Shown here one piece after another: positions 52,340 through 52,761 of a stretch of DNA of 52,761 nt. The DNA comes from Neisseriaceae bacterium. GTDB taxonomy: Bacteria; Pseudomonadota; Gammaproteobacteria; Burkholderiales; Chromobacteriaceae. The stretch is from the NCBI GenBank assembly GCA_027489245.1, contig JAIYAC010000011.1:1-52761 (forward strand). Reading direction: 5' to 3'. Under the pieces are notes generated by a model. It was not told where the DNA came from and did no database searches. It was given only the letters and a program-made list of their open reading frames with translations. The translations under genes were made by a program, and so were the position numbers. The first letter of the stretch is position 1. The number at the start of each line of letters is the position of its first letter.

Positions 52340-52761
52340 TCAGGCAAAGATGGTCGGCTCTTGCAAGTCGCCGATCTTGGCAAAGTTGGTGGGCTGTTCC
52401 AGATCGCCGATCTTGGCGAAGTTGGTTGGTTGTTCCAGATCGCCGATCTTGGCGAAGTTGGTTGGCTGTTCCAGATCACCGATCTTGGCAAAGTTGGTTG
52501 GCTGTTCCAGATCACCGATCTTGGCAAAGTTGGTTGGCTGTTCCAGATCGCCGATCTTGGCGAAGTTGGTTGGTTGTTCCAGATCACCGATCTTGGCAAA
52601 GTTGGTTGGCTGTTCCAGATCACCGATCTTGGCGAAGTTGGTTGGCTGTTCCAGATCACCGATCTTGGCAAAGTTGGTTGGTTGTTCCAGATCACCGATC
52701 TTGGCGAAGTTGGTTGGCTGTTCCAGATCACCGATCTTGGCAAAGTTGGTTGGTTGTTCCA
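52340..52761 (-). CDS. Tandem-repeat protein, 3' part only (start lies beyond the window)
   Basis: On the minus strand a frame stays open from the window end to a TGA at 52340. It encodes at least 11 contiguous copies of the 12-residue unit FAKIGDLEQPTN, finishing with a divergent unit LQEPTIFA. DNA variants between units (T/C, T/C, G/A) fall at third positions and leave the residues unchanged. Codons are those favoured here (CTG, GCC, ATC, ACC) and the stop is 18 bp before a terminator. The two other minus-strand frames change residues between copies. A plus-strand frame beginning near 52350 also tolerates the variants but needs many AGA, TTG and GTT codons, so I rank it second. No known domain is recognised. 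Confidence 0.7.
   Translation of the reverse strand, partial: EQPTNFAKIGDLEQPTNFAKIGDLEQPTNFAKIGDLEQPTNFAKIGDLEQPTNFAKIGDLEQPTNFAKIGDLEQPTNFAKIGDLEQPTNFAKIGDLEQPTNFAKIGDLEQPTNFAKIGDLEQPTNFAKIGDLQEPTIFA
52343..52761. repeat. Tandem array of a 36-bp unit
   Basis: About 11.6 units of 36 bp, head to tail with no spacers, containing GATCTTGGC 11 times. Units differ at three main positions (A/G, A/G, C/T on the plus strand). The leftmost unit is the most diverged. The array continues beyond the right edge, so total copy number is unknown. Confidence 0.95.

Noticed and set aside
52252..52743. Minus-strand frame reading SVIWNSQPTSPR repeats
   Set aside because: Base variants between repeat units change its residues (S/N, S/L, V/A), whereas they are silent in the FAKIGDLEQPTN frame; it also overlaps the end of ettA.
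52343..52761. CRISPR array
   Set aside because: The 36-bp units are contiguous with no unique spacers, and they encode a constant peptide.

Overview
This is a gene-dense, GC-rich chromosomal segment of a betaproteobacterium. The gene content and order point to the order Neisseriales, probably Chromobacteriaceae (Vogesella/Chromobacterium-like); this placement is inferred from protein families and synteny, not from an alignment. Almost everything is core housekeeping. I see no prophage, insertion sequence, CRISPR array, tRNA or rRNA body. The left edge carries what looks like an rRNA-operon promoter firing leftwards out of the window.

Layout: 1-200 rrn-type promoter and pirin terminator; 0.2-1.9 kb two pirins; 2.1-4.6 kb EAL-HDOD signalling protein and aroC; 4.8-7.2 kb kbl-tdh threonine catabolism; 7.4-8.6 kb small CxxC protein and hemB; 8.7-10.5 kb small membrane protein and an AGCS alanine/glycine:cation symporter; 10.8-14.7 kb dnaJ, dnaK, grpE, with sigma-32 type promoters in front of grpE and dnaK; 15.1-20.1 kb glyoxylate shunt (aceA, aceB) around an APC permease; 20.3-23.1 kb three-gene ABC importer of the predicted tryptophan (TrpXYZ-like) type; 23.3-24.7 kb SIMPL protein and a GST; 24.8-26.4 kb a Phe/Trp leader peptide with attenuator, then trpS and a chorismate mutase; 26.5-28.1 kb argO/argP; 28.2-33.6 kb small proteins, MBL hydrolase, tatD, pilZ, holB, tmk, mltG; 33.7-38.0 kb hypothetical protein, YbbP/YbbA-like ABC export system and tesA; 38.2-43.1 kb MFS transporter, peroxiredoxin, aspS, DUF502, FmdB; 43.4-46.3 kb fabI - phosphotransacylase - acetate kinase; 46.4-52.3 kb pldA, rpsT, murJ, queF, ettA; then the truncated end of a tandem-repeat gene.

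Three things stand out. (1) The 9-mer GTTGGCCGC (complement GCGGCCAAC) occurs about 55 times by eye, roughly once per kilobase, in genes and between them, often as inverted pairs just after stop codons. That is the pattern of a Neisseriaceae DNA uptake sequence, but the word is different. (2) The right end holds at least 11 contiguous copies of a 36-bp unit, best read on the minus strand as a 12-residue repeat (FAKIGDLEQPTN) that ends at 52340 and runs off the window. (3) A 20-residue leader peptide with four Phe codons followed by two Trp codons precedes a terminator in front of trpS-chorismate mutase, suggesting attenuation that senses both amino acids.

Working together: the aromatic amino acid genes (aroC, chorismate mutase, trpS, importer), the chaperone set and the glyoxylate shunt are each locally grouped. 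Most transcription units are short and separated by recognisable hairpins.
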